From the NCBI RefSeq assembly GCF_007989805.1, contig NZ_BJUB01000011.1:1-64000 (forward strand): a stretch of DNA of 64,000 bases, read 5' to 3'. The notes beneath the pieces are model-generated. The model made no database searches and was not told where the DNA came from. It saw only the letters and a list, made by a program, of their open reading frames with translations. Position numbers and translations under genes: made by a program. This DNA comes from Cellulomonas xylanilytica. GTDB lineage: Bacteria; Actinomycetota; Actinomycetes; Actinomycetales; Cellulomonadaceae. Each line of letters opens with the position of its first letter. Positions within the stretch are counted from its first letter, which is position 1. Below are positions 9,493 through 19,996 of this stretch, piece by piece.

Positions 9493-10463
9493 GTGAGGTC
9501 CACCTCCTCCTCGGGGATCAGCTTGCGCTGGATCCAGGTCACGAGCAGCACGATGAGCAGGAGCACCACCGCCATCGCCGACGCCAGGCCGACGAGGTTG
9601 CGGTTGAACGCCATCCAGACCGTGCGGATGACGAAGGTCTCCGTGCCGTTGGCGCCGCCCGTCATGACGAACGGGACCTCGAACACCGACAGCGCCCCGG
9701 AGATCGCCAGGATGAGCGACAGGCCGATGATGGGCCGGATCGACGGCAGGATGATGTACCGGAACTGGTGCCACCGGTTGGCGCCGTCGAGGTCGGACGC
9801 CTCGTAGATCTCGGGGTTGATCGACTGGATGGCGCCGAGGAACATCACGAAGTTCAGGCCCATGTAGCGCCAGACCGACACCCCGGCGAGCGAGAAGTTC
9901 GCGATGTCGGGATCCCCGGTCCACTGCTGGATCAGGCTCTCGAGCCCGGCCGCCATGAGGATCGTGTCGATGCCGCCGCCGGGCTTGAGGAAGTTGAGGA
10001 AGATCAGCCCGATCGCGACCCCGTTGATCAGGTAGGGGAAGAACAGGATGCCCTTCCACATGTTCCTGAACCGGGTGCGGAACGACAGGATCGTCGCGAA
10101 GTACAGCGCGATCGCCATCTGCAGGAACGACGCGGCGAAGTAGTAGAGCGAGACGTAGAAGACGCGGACGTTGTCCGGGTCCGTGAACACCTCGACGTAG
10201 TTGTCGAGGCCCACGACGTTCTTGGTCTTGTCCAGCCCGTCCCAGTCCGTCGCGGAGTACCAGAACATGTTGAGGACGGGGACGAACGTGAGGAGCAGCA
10301 GGAGCCCGACGGGGATCAGCAGGAAGTAGTAGGGCGTCAGCCGGCGGTACCACGCGGTGCCGCGACCCGCACCGCCCCGGGGCTGCCGGGGGGTGCGGGC
10401 CGCGTCGGACTGCTGCGCGGCCGCCGTCGTCGGGTCACTCAGACCCGAGGGAGCGGTCGTCAT
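9489..10463 (-). CDS. CUT1 sugar ABC transporter permease (MalF-type)
   Basis: The first membrane subunit of the importer: 324 residues. A 40-residue polar, Ala/Arg-rich cytoplasmic N-terminus precedes six or so membrane spans. The EAA-loop equivalent reads EASDLDGANRWHQF (from residue 221), and RYIILPSIRP follows, as in MalF-like proteins. The ATG at 10463 lies 10 bp after the binding-protein stop; the GAGG overlapping that stop can act as ribosome-binding site. It pairs with the downstream permease through a 4-bp overlap. Substrate assignment to mannan or galactomannan oligosaccharides is from context only. Confidence 0.93.
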   Translation of the reverse strand: MTTAPSGLSDPTTAAAQQSDAARTPRQPRGGAGRGTAWYRRLTPYYFLLIPVGLLLLLTFVPVLNMFWYSATDWDGLDKTKNVVGLDNYVEVFTDPDNVRVFYVSLYYFAASFLQMAIALYFATILSFRTRFRNMWKGILFFPYLINGVAIGLIFLNFLKPGGGIDTILMAAGLESLIQQWTGDPDIANFSLAGVSVWRYMGLNFVMFLGAIQSINPEIYEASDLDGANRWHQFRYIILPSIRPIIGLSLILAISGALSVFEVPFVMTGGANGTETFVIRTVWMAFNRNLVGLASAMAVVLLLIVLLVTWIQRKLIPEEEVDLT

Positions 10464-10473
10464 GGGAGGTGCC

Positions 10474-11793
10474 TCAGCCGGCCGAGGCCCGGCCCTCGGC
10501 CCACTGGGCGTTCAGGTCGTCGAAGATCTGCTGCTTGGTCCGTGCGCCGGAGCGGGCGTCGTCGATGCTCTTCTGGCGGAACTTCGGGTCCGTCGTGACG
10601 ATGCCGGACGCGGTGTCGATGTCCGCGAACAGCGACTCCTTGCCCTCGGGCGCCGGGTTCAGGGTGATGAGCTCGACCTCCTGGACGAAGCTGTCCAGGG
10701 CTGCGGGGACCGGGCCGTCGATGATGGGGGACAGGCCGGCCTGCGACTCGGAGAAGCCCGACTCGTGGTTGAACCAGTCGATCCACGCACGCGCGGTCGC
10801 CTTGTTGTCGGAGTTCACGTTGATGCCGAGGTTGTAGTCGCCGCCGGCGACGGAGTGGAACTTGCCGTCGACCTTGACCGGGGTCGGTGCGTACGCGATG
10901 TCCTCACCGCTCGCGCCGGCAGCCTCCGCCGCCGCCGCCATCTGCGGGATGGCCCACGAGCCGAGGACCATGGTGGCGACCTCACCGGTGCCGAGGAGAC
11001 GCTTGGACTCCTCCCAGTTGGTGGTCGTCGGGTCGGCCTCGGTCAGGCCCTGCGCGACGGCGTCGTAGATCAGGCCGTCGACCACGCCGTAGTCGCTGTC
11101 CTCGGTCCACGGGGTGTCGGACTCGACGATCTTGTTCTTCCAGTCGGGGTCGGCGCTGACCGCGCCGAGCCAGCCGTCCCACTGCGACAGGGGCCAGCCG
11201 TCCTTGTAGTTGGTGTACAGCGGCGCGACCTCGACGCCGTTGTCCTTGATGGCCTGGAGCGCCTCGAGGAACGCCTCGGGGGTGTCGGGGAACTCCGTGA
11301 TCCCGGCCTCCTCCCACACGCGCTTGTTGTAGACGAAGCCCTGGACGTTGCCGACCACGGGGATGCCGTACGACTGGCCCTCGAAGGACTTGTCGTTGAT
11401 CCACTGGTACTCGGCGCCGATCTCCTCCTGCGAGCCGAGCGGCTCGAAGAAGTCGCCGTACTGGTCCGGGGTCACCGAGCCGGGGATGGCGAGCACGTCG
11501 CCGTAGTTGTCGGTGTTCATGCGCGTCTTCACCTCACCCTCGTAGTCGGTGAGGCCCTCGACCTTGACGTCGGTCACGTCGGGGTACTTGGCCTTGAACG
11601 TCTCGACGTACTCGTCGAACGTGCCGTCCTCCACCAGGTCCGTGCGCCACGTCAGGACGGTGATCTCGCCCGAGGGCTCGCCGTCGTCGTTGGCCTCGGC
11701 GCTCCCGCCACCCGACGAGCAGGCCGTGAGGGCGAGGAGCGAGCCGGCGGCCGCGAACGCCATGAGCCGGGTGCGTCGCTTCTGAGGGAACAT
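10474..11793 (-). CDS. CUT1 sugar-binding lipoprotein
   Basis: Extracellular solute-binding protein (family 1) delivering an oligosaccharide to the two downstream permeases. 439 residues: KRR-type n-region, hydrophobic stretch, and lipobox LTAC with Cys25 as the lipidation site, followed by a Ser/Gly-rich linker. Typical family segments are ITVLTWR, GFVYNKRVWEEAGI and KRLLGTGEVATMVLGSW. The ATG at 11793 follows AGAGGA and starts the signal peptide; longer open frame upstream runs through the promoter and is rejected. Transcription should start about 85 bases upstream, from the promoter carrying the 29-bp block shared with the beta-mannosidase gene. That shared control is the best evidence for a mannan-derived substrate. 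Confidence 0.94.
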   Translation of the reverse strand: MFPQKRRTRLMAFAAAGSLLALTACSSGGGSAEANDDGEPSGEITVLTWRTDLVEDGTFDEYVETFKAKYPDVTDVKVEGLTDYEGEVKTRMNTDNYGDVLAIPGSVTPDQYGDFFEPLGSQEEIGAEYQWINDKSFEGQSYGIPVVGNVQGFVYNKRVWEEAGITEFPDTPEAFLEALQAIKDNGVEVAPLYTNYKDGWPLSQWDGWLGAVSADPDWKNKIVESDTPWTEDSDYGVVDGLIYDAVAQGLTEADPTTTNWEESKRLLGTGEVATMVLGSWAIPQMAAAAEAAGASGEDIAYAPTPVKVDGKFHSVAGGDYNLGINVNSDNKATARAWIDWFNHESGFSESQAGLSPIIDGPVPAALDSFVQEVELITLNPAPEGKESLFADIDTASGIVTTDPKFRQKSIDDARSGARTKQQIFDDLNAQWAEGRASAG

Positions 11794-11890
11794 CGTTGAT
11801 CCTCTCTTCGGGCCGGCACCTCCGCGTGCCGACCTGGGTCTGATGAGGCACGGCGGCTCGGGGGTCGAGTGCACTGTGCTCCGCGTGGCA

Positions 11891-11919
11891 TTCTTAGGCA
11901 AGTGAACAAAGTTAGTCAA
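11891..11919 (-). promoter_or_regulatory. Importer promoter with ROK-type operator
   Basis: On the minus strand: -35 TTGACT (11919-11914), 17-bp spacer, -10 TAAGAA (11896-11891). On the plus strand the block holds direct repeats TTAGGCAA (11894-11901) and TTAGTCAA (11912-11919) with an 18-bp period. 24 of 29 positions match the beta-mannosidase promoter block at 6383-6411, including both hexamers and the central TGAA and AAAGT. It lies between the importer and the divergent ROK gene, the usual place for an autoregulated repressor to bind. Confidence 0.78.
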
Positions 11920-11999
11920 CGGGCGTGTCCTACAAGACGGGGGCCGTACCCAGATCGTTATGGTGTGCGACGAGGGGGACACCCCACGGAGGAGGACTG

Positions 12000-13238
12000 G
12001 TGAGCGGCTCCCAGCCGGGTCTCGGCGCCGCGCACGCGAGCAGCCGGTCGGCGATCCTGGATCTGATCCGGGCTGCCGGCACGATCAGCCGTGTCGAGCT
12101 GACGCGTGCGACGGGCCTGACGGCGGCCACCATCTCGACGGTGGTGCGCCGGCTCATCGACGACGGGCTCGTCCTCGAGGTCGGTCGCGCCGAGTCCACC
12201 GGCGGCAAGCCCCGGATGCTCCTGCAGCTGGACCCGTCGGCGCGCTACGCCATCGGCGTCCACCTCGACCACGCCGGCATCACGTACGTCATCGCCAACC
12301 TCGGCGGTGCGATCGTCGCGCGCTGGCGCCGACCGGGCGCCGGGTCCGACGACCCCGCCACCGTCGTCGCGCGCATCGCCGCGGAGATCCGCACGACCAT
12401 CACGCGCGTCGGCGTCGACCCCGCACGGATCCTCGGGCTGGGCGTCGTCTCGCCGGGGCCGATCTCCTCGTCCACGGGCATGACCCTCACCCCGCCCGTC
12501 ATGCAGCGGTGGGCCGAGTTCCCGCTCGGCGCGGCCCTCGAGGACGCCGTCGGGCTCTCGGTGCTCCTCGACAACGACGCGACGGCCGCCGCCATCGGCG
12601 AGTACTGGTCCGGCGGGATCGCCACCGGCTCCGCGTTCGCCGCGCTCTACATGGGCACCGGCATCGGCGCCGGGATCATCGTCGACGGCACCGTCTACCG
12701 CGGCTCCAGCTCGAACGCGGGGGAGATCGGGCACATCTGCGTCGACCTCGACGGTCCCGTCTGCTGGTGCGGCAACCTCGGCTGCGTCGAGGTGCTCGCC
12801 GGGCCCGCGGCGGTCGTCGCCGCCGCCCGTGACGCGGGCCTGGAGCTGGCCGGCCGCAACGTCGCGGAGAACTTCGGCGCGCTCGCCCGCGCCGCCAGCC
12901 GCGGCGAGGCCCTGCCCCTGCAGCTGCTCGAGCGGTCGTCGCGGTACCTCGGCGTCGCGGCGCAGACCTTGGCCAACGTGCTGGACCTCGAGCTCGTGAT
13001 CCTCACCGGGCCGGCGTTCGCGCTCGCGGGCTCGCTGTACCTGCCGGAGATCGAGCGCCGGCTCGGGCAGTCGTTCTTCGCACGCGGCAGCCACCCGGTG
13101 CGCGTGACGATCTCCTCGAACGCGCCCGAGGCCGCCGCGGTCGGCGCGGCGGCGCTGGTGCTGCAGAGCGAGCTTGCGCCCCGCCAGGCGGGCGTGCGGA
13201 TGCCGCTGGAGCTACCGCTCGAGGTCACCGCCGGTTAG
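12000..13238 (+). CDS. ROK-family transcriptional repressor of the mannan cassette
   Basis: A 412-residue DNA-binding regulator. The N-terminal winged helix (residues about 15-65, with SRVELTRATGLTAATISTVV as recognition region) is followed by a ROK sugar-kinase-like domain. The zinc motif CWCGNLGCVE and TGIGAGIIVDG are present. The GTG at 12000 follows GGAGGAC; the upstream extension of the frame looks random. It diverges from the sugar importer operon and is the best candidate to bind the 29-bp blocks at 11891-11919 and 6383-6411. The inducer is unknown, probably a free sugar or oligosaccharide. Its 3' end overlaps the convergent maltokinase gene by 27 bp, with no terminator between them. 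Confidence 0.92.
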   Translation: MSGSQPGLGAAHASSRSAILDLIRAAGTISRVELTRATGLTAATISTVVRRLIDDGLVLEVGRAESTGGKPRMLLQLDPSARYAIGVHLDHAGITYVIANLGGAIVARWRRPGAGSDDPATVVARIAAEIRTTITRVGVDPARILGLGVVSPGPISSSTGMTLTPPVMQRWAEFPLGAALEDAVGLSVLLDNDATAAAIGEYWSGGIATGSAFAALYMGTGIGAGIIVDGTVYRGSSSNAGEIGHICVDLDGPVCWCGNLGCVEVLAGPAAVVAAARDAGLELAGRNVAENFGALARAASRGEALPLQLLERSSRYLGVAAQTLANVLDLELVILTGPAFALAGSLYLPEIERRLGQSFFARGSHPVRVTISSNAPEAAAVGAAALVLQSELAPRQAGVRMPLELPLEVTAG

Positions 13239-14473
13239 CCGCTCCAGCCCGGCGACCGGGATCGGCAGCCAGGTCGGGCGGTTGCGGGACTCGTACACGG
13301 CCTCGTAGAGCGTCTTGTCCAGCTCGAGCGCGCGCAGCAGCGTCTGGTCCCCGCCGCCGTAGCCGGCCAGGAGCCCGGCGCGGGCGTCCGACGTCCAGTC
13401 CGCGGCCTGCGCCCCCGTGAGCCCGCCGACCGCCCCGGCGTAGTCCACCGACCGCAGCAGCCCCGCCAGGTCGCGCAGCGCGAGGTCGGGACGCGTGCGC
13501 TGCTCCAGGGGTGCCAGGGGCTCACCCTCGAAGTCCATGATGAACCAGGCGCCGTGCGACCGGAGCACCTGACCCAGGTGCAGGTCGCCGTGCACCCGCT
13601 GCCGCGCAGGAGCCGCCGGAAGGGCGCGGACCTCGCCGACGACCTGCGCGACCCCGTCCGTGAACCGCGACAACGACGGGACGGCGGACAGAGCCCACGA
13701 GAAGCGTGCGGCCACGGCGCGCGCGACCCCCTCGGGTCCGTGCTCCGACGCGTCGGTGCCGTAGGCGGTCACGAGCGCGGCGTGCATCGACGCCGTGACC
13801 GCACCCAGGTCGGTGGCCGGCGCGCGGAACGACTCGCCCCGCGCCGCGTACGCGCAGGCCAGCTCGAACCCGTCCTCGGCCGCGTCGACGAACGCGGCCA
13901 GCACCCCGAGGTAGCCCGTGACCAGCTCCCCGTCGGGACCCGGCCAGCGCCCCTGCAGCCAGGCCAGCGGCGCCGGGACGTGCTGCCAGCCCACGGCGAC
14001 CAGGTGGCGCGGGACGTCCACGTCGGGGTTCTCGCCCGCCGCGACGGCGCGCAGCACCTTGAGGATGCCCGGCCGGGATCCCGGCAGGATCACGGAGGTG
14101 TTGGACTGCTCGCCGGAGACCACCCGGGCGGACCACACGTCCACGTCGGCACCGGGGCCGTCCGCGACCGCGAGCCATGCCCGCAGGAACTCTGGGTGCC
14201 CCGCTCCGTCCAGGACGGCGCGGTCGTCGAGGACGCCGATCGCGTCGTCGTGCGCACCGTCCGTCAGGACGAGCGGCACCTGCAGGACGGCGTCGATCGA
14301 CCCCGCGCGGGCCCGCACCAGCAGCACGGTCACGTCCGGTGCGAGCCGGAACGACGCCACGGCCGACAGCTCCGCCACCTGTCCCTTCGCCGGGAACCAG
14401 CGGCGGGTCGGCAGCCAGTCGCGCAGCACGTCGAGCAGACGTGCGTCGTCGGGGGACGGGCGGGCGGTCAGGG

Positions 14474-14477
<4 letters not shown>
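13212..14477 (-). CDS. mak: Maltokinase (GlgE pathway)
   Basis: Phosphorylates maltose with ATP to alpha-maltose-1-phosphate, the donor for GlgE. 421 residues. The N-terminal intermediate domain shows [15 protein letters not shown]; the C-terminal APH-like kinase lobe shows [15 protein letters not shown] (catalytic loop) and [16 protein letters not shown] (metal-binding Asp). The GTG at 14477 overlaps the treS stop by 4 bp, so the two are translationally coupled; free-standing Mak and TreS form a complex in mycobacteria, and fused forms exist in other actinobacteria. Here they are separate. Its 3' end overlaps the convergent ROK gene. Confidence 0.94.
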
Positions 14478-16236
<1,759 letters not shown>

Positions 16237-16240
<4 letters not shown>

Positions 16241-18258
16241 AGGCCCACCAGGTTCACCACGTGGGCCGCCCGGACCATCGGGTCGAGCCGGACGAACACC
16301 GACTGCCCCCACTCGTACGTCTCGTCGGACAGCACGTCGTGCGCGACGACGGGGCGGTCCGGGTCCAGCCCGAACGCGTGCAGGTCCAGGGCGACCGTGC
16401 CGCTGCGGGCGTTCCACGGGTCGAGGTTCACGATGACGACGATCGTGTCCGCCCGGCCCGTCGGGGAGTGCTCGGCGTCGAGGTGCTTGGCGAACGCGAC
16501 GAGCGCGTCGTCCGACGTCGGGAGCACGCGCAGGTTGCGCAGCTGGCGCAGCGCCGGGTGCGTGTGCCGCAGCTCGTTGAGCCGGCCGAGCAGCAGGTTG
16601 ATCCCGATGGCGTCGGCCTTCGACCAGTCCCGGGGCTTGAACTCGTACTTCTCGTTGTCGATCTGCTCGTCCACGCCCGGGCGCGGCACGTCCTCGACCA
16701 GCTCGTAGCCCGAGTAGATGCCCCAGGTCGGTGCACCCAGCGCGGCGAGCACGGCCCGCACGGCGAAGCCGCGCACGCCCGTGGCTTGCAGGTACGGCGG
16801 CAGGATGTCGTGCGTCGTCGGCCAGAAGCTGGGCCGCATCCACGCGCCCTGCTCGCCCGAGACCTCCTCGAGGTACTCGGTGATCTCGTCCTTCGTGTTC
16901 CGCCACGTGAAGTACGTGTACGACTGGTGGAACCCGATCTTCGCGAGGGTCTGCATCATCGCCGGCCGCGTGAACGCCTCCGACAGGAAGATCACCTCGG
17001 GGTGGTCCTCGCGCACCGACTCCAGGATCCGCGCCCAGAAGTCCAGGGGCTTGGTGTGCGGGTTGTCGACGCGGAACAGCGTCACCCCGTGGTCGATCCA
17101 CACCTGCAGGACCCGCCGGATCTCCGTGTAGATGCCCTCGGGGTCGTTGTCGAAGTTCAGCGGGTAGATGTCCTGGTACTTCTTCGGCGGGTTCTCCGCG
17201 TACGCGATCGACCCGTCGGCCCGCGTGGTGAACCACTCCGGGTGCTCCGTCACCCACGGGTGGTCCGGGGAGCACTGCAGCGCGATGTCCAGCGCCACCT
17301 CCATGCCCAGCTCCTGGGCCGTCGCGACGAAGGCGTCGAAGTCCTCGAACGTGCCCAGGGTCGGCTCGATCGCGTCGTGCCCGCCCGCGGGCGAGCCGAT
17401 GGCGTACGGGGAGCCCGGGTCGCCCAGGTCGGCGAAGAGCGAGTTGTTCGGGCCCTTGCGGTGGGTCTCACCGATGGGGTGGACGGGCGTCAGGTAGACG
17501 ACGTCGAACCCCATCCCCGCGATCCGGGGCAGGTCGAGCGCGGCGGTGCGCAGCGTCCCGGACTGCCACTTCCCGGCCGCCGGGTCGTACTTGGCGCCCT
17601 GCGAGCGGGGGAACAGCTCGTACCAGGAGCCGGCGAGCGCGAGCGGCCGGTCGACCGTCAGCGGGTACGACGGCGAGCTGGTGACGTGCTCGCGCAGCGG
17701 GTGGGCCGCCAGGGCCTCGTGGACCTTGCCCGACAGCCCGGCGGACAGGCGGGCCTGGGGCGTGTCGCGGATGTCGCGCAGCCCCATCACCGCCTCCTTG
17801 AGCACCCGTTCGGCCTCGCGCGGCATCGCGTCGGCACCCTTGCGCGCGGCCGCCCGCTCGAGCAGCAGCGCGCCCTCGGCCAGCATCAGCTCCACGTCGA
17901 CGCCGGCCTCGACCTTGATCGTGGCGTCGTGCACCCACGTGCCGTAGGGGTCCGACCAGCCCTCGACCCGGAACGTCCAGTTACCGGTGCTCGTCGGCAC
18001 CAGGCGGGCCTCGAACCGGTCCAGGCCGGGCGCGATGTCGACCATCCGGGCGCTCGCGCGGTCGACGCCCGACGGGTCGGTGAGCACCGCGGTGGCGGCG
18101 ACGGCGTCATGCCCCTCGCGGAACACGGTGGCCCGCACGGGGACCGCTTCGCCGACCACGGCCTTGGCGGGGAACCGGCCGGCCTCGGCCACGGGGGAGA
18201 CGTCGACGACGGGGATACGTCCGACAGAGGTGCCTAGCGGCACGGGGCGAATCGTCAC
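16237..18258 (-). CDS. glgE: Alpha-1,4-glucan:maltose-1-phosphate maltosyltransferase GlgE
   Basis: GH13_3 enzyme that extends alpha-1,4-glucan by maltosyl units from maltose-1-phosphate. 673 residues. Domain N (about 1-115) precedes the barrel with nucleophile Asp398 in [10 protein letters not shown] and acid/base Glu427 in FLSEAFTRP; the spacing of 29 matches characterised GlgE enzymes. [13 protein letters not shown] and [14 protein letters not shown] are also diagnostic. The GTG at 18258 has a TAGGTT -10 element (18271-18266) 7 bases before it, suggesting a leaderless start and thus the head of the glgE-treS-mak operon. Loss of GlgE with active Mak can cause toxic maltose-1-phosphate build-up in mycobacteria. 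Confidence 0.97.
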
Positions 18259-18340
18259 GCTCCCGAACCTATCCGTAGGTCCAGCCCGGGGGCATCCGGA
18301 GCGCCGCGGCGTGCGTCACGCTGCCGTCGCCTCGGGGCGC

Positions 18341-19987
18341 TCAGCCGCCGAGGGCCCTGCCCACCGTGCGGCCGGTGAACAGGCAGCCGCCGAGGAACGT
18401 CCCCTCCAGGGCCCGGTGGCCGTGCACACCGCCGCCGCCGAACCCCGCCGCCTCACCCACGGCCCACAGCCCCGGCAGCACCTCGCCGTCGGGGCGCAGC
18501 ACGCGGCCCTCGAGGTCGGTGTGCAGGCCGCCGAGCGTCTTGCGGGTGAGCACGGAGAGCCGCACCGCGAGCAGCGGACCGTGCTCGGGGTCGAGCAGCC
18601 GGTGGGGCTTGGCCACACGGATGAGCTTGTCGACGACGTAGCGCCGCGCCATCGCCGTCGCCACGACCTGCGGGTCCTTGCCCAGCCCGGTCTCCACCTG
18701 CCGGTCCCGCGCCACGATCGTGCGCTCGAGGGCGTCCGCGTCGATCCGGTTCGAGCCGGACAGCGCGTTCATCTTCGCGGCCAGCTCGGCGGGCGTGTCG
18801 GCCCAGAGGAACTCGTCGGACCTCTCGGCGAACGCCTCGACCGGCCCGACCGCGCCGGGCTTCACTCGCTCCAGCAGCAGCTTCACGTCCTTGCCGGTCA
18901 GGTCCGGGTTCTGCTCCGAGCCGGACAGCGCGAACTCGGAGCCCAGGATCGTCTTGTCGAGCACGAACCAGGAGTGGTCGTCGCCACGCCCGGTGATGTG
19001 CCGCAGCGACCCGAGCGAGTCGAAGCCGGGGAACAGCGGGGCGGGCAGACGGTGGCCGTCGGCGTCGAGCCACAGGCTGCTGGGACCGGCCAGGATGCGG
19101 ATGCCGTGCTGCGACCACACCGGGGAGTGGTTGGTGATGCCCTCCGGGTAGTGCCACATGCGGTCCTCGTGCACGACCGCCGCGCCCGACGCCTTCGCGG
19201 CGACGATGCCGGACCCGTCGACGTGGTCGGGGACGCCCGACAGCATGCGGGCAGGCATCCGGCCGGCCGACGCGGGCCAGGTCGCGCGCACCAGGTCGTG
19301 GTCGGCACCGATGCCGCCCGTCGCGATGACGACCGCGCTCGCGGACAGCTCGAACGGCTCCTGGACGGAGCGCGAGCTGGGCACCGCGCGCTCGGCGGCG
19401 TCCGGCACCAGCACGTCGCCCCGGACGCCGGTGACCCGGCCGTCCGTGGTCACCAGGCCGGTCACGCGGTGCCGGAACCGCACGTCGACCAGGCCGTCGC
19501 GGCGGGCGTCGAGCAGCGCGCGGACGAAGGGCTCGAGGATGCCCGGACCGGTGCCCCACGTGACGTGGAACCGGGGGACGGAGTTCCCGTGGCCGTCGGC
19601 CAGGTACCCGCCGCGCTCGGCCCACTGGACCAGAGGGAACCAGCGCACGCCCTTCGCGTGCAGCCAGGACCGCAGGTCACCGGCGGCGAACTCGACGAAC
19701 CCCTCGGCCCACGCGCGGCCCCAGCGGTCCGAGCCGTCGTCGGCGAAGTCGGCGGACCCGAACCAGTCGGCCAGCGCCAGCTCCGCGGAGTCCTTCACGC
19801 CCAGGCGGCGCTGCTCGGGGGAGTCGACGAGGAACAGGCCACCGAACGACCAGAACGCCTGCCCGCCCAGGCTCGCGGCCGGCTCGGCGTCCAGCAGGGT
19901 GACCCGGCGGCCGGCGGCGACCAGCTCGGCGGTGGCGACGAGGCCGGCGAGGCCCGCGCCGACGACCACGACATCGGAGTGCGTCAT
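18341..19987 (-). CDS. FAD-binding dehydrogenase (KstD/fumarate reductase-like)
   Basis: A 548-residue flavoprotein. The N-terminal dinucleotide-binding fold is clear (VVVVGAGLAGLVATAELVAAG region, residues 5-25), with GGQAFWSFGG following, an ATGGIGADHDLV second FAD motif, and a C-terminal LGGLHTDLEGRVL and GGGGVHGHRALEGTFLGG FAD-closing region. These place it in the 3-ketosteroid-dehydrogenase-like FAD-binding dehydrogenase group; the natural substrate is not known and steroid activity should not be assumed. It starts 9 bp after the glgX stop, so it is probably co-transcribed with it, an odd partner for glycogen genes. No membrane segment or Tat signal is visible. Confidence 0.85.
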   Translation of the reverse strand: MTHSDVVVVGAGLAGLVATAELVAAGRRVTLLDAEPAASLGGQAFWSFGGLFLVDSPEQRRLGVKDSAELALADWFGSADFADDGSDRWGRAWAEGFVEFAAGDLRSWLHAKGVRWFPLVQWAERGGYLADGHGNSVPRFHVTWGTGPGILEPFVRALLDARRDGLVDVRFRHRVTGLVTTDGRVTGVRGDVLVPDAAERAVPSSRSVQEPFELSASAVVIATGGIGADHDLVRATWPASAGRMPARMLSGVPDHVDGSGIVAAKASGAAVVHEDRMWHYPEGITNHSPVWSQHGIRILAGPSSLWLDADGHRLPAPLFPGFDSLGSLRHITGRGDDHSWFVLDKTILGSEFALSGSEQNPDLTGKDVKLLLERVKPGAVGPVEAFAERSDEFLWADTPAELAAKMNALSGSNRIDADALERTIVARDRQVETGLGKDPQVVATAMARRYVVDKLIRVAKPHRLLDPEHGPLLAVRLSVLTRKTLGGLHTDLEGRVLRPDGEVLPGLWAVGEAAGFGGGGVHGHRALEGTFLGGCLFTGRTVGRALGG

Positions 19988-19996
19988 GGGGGGACT

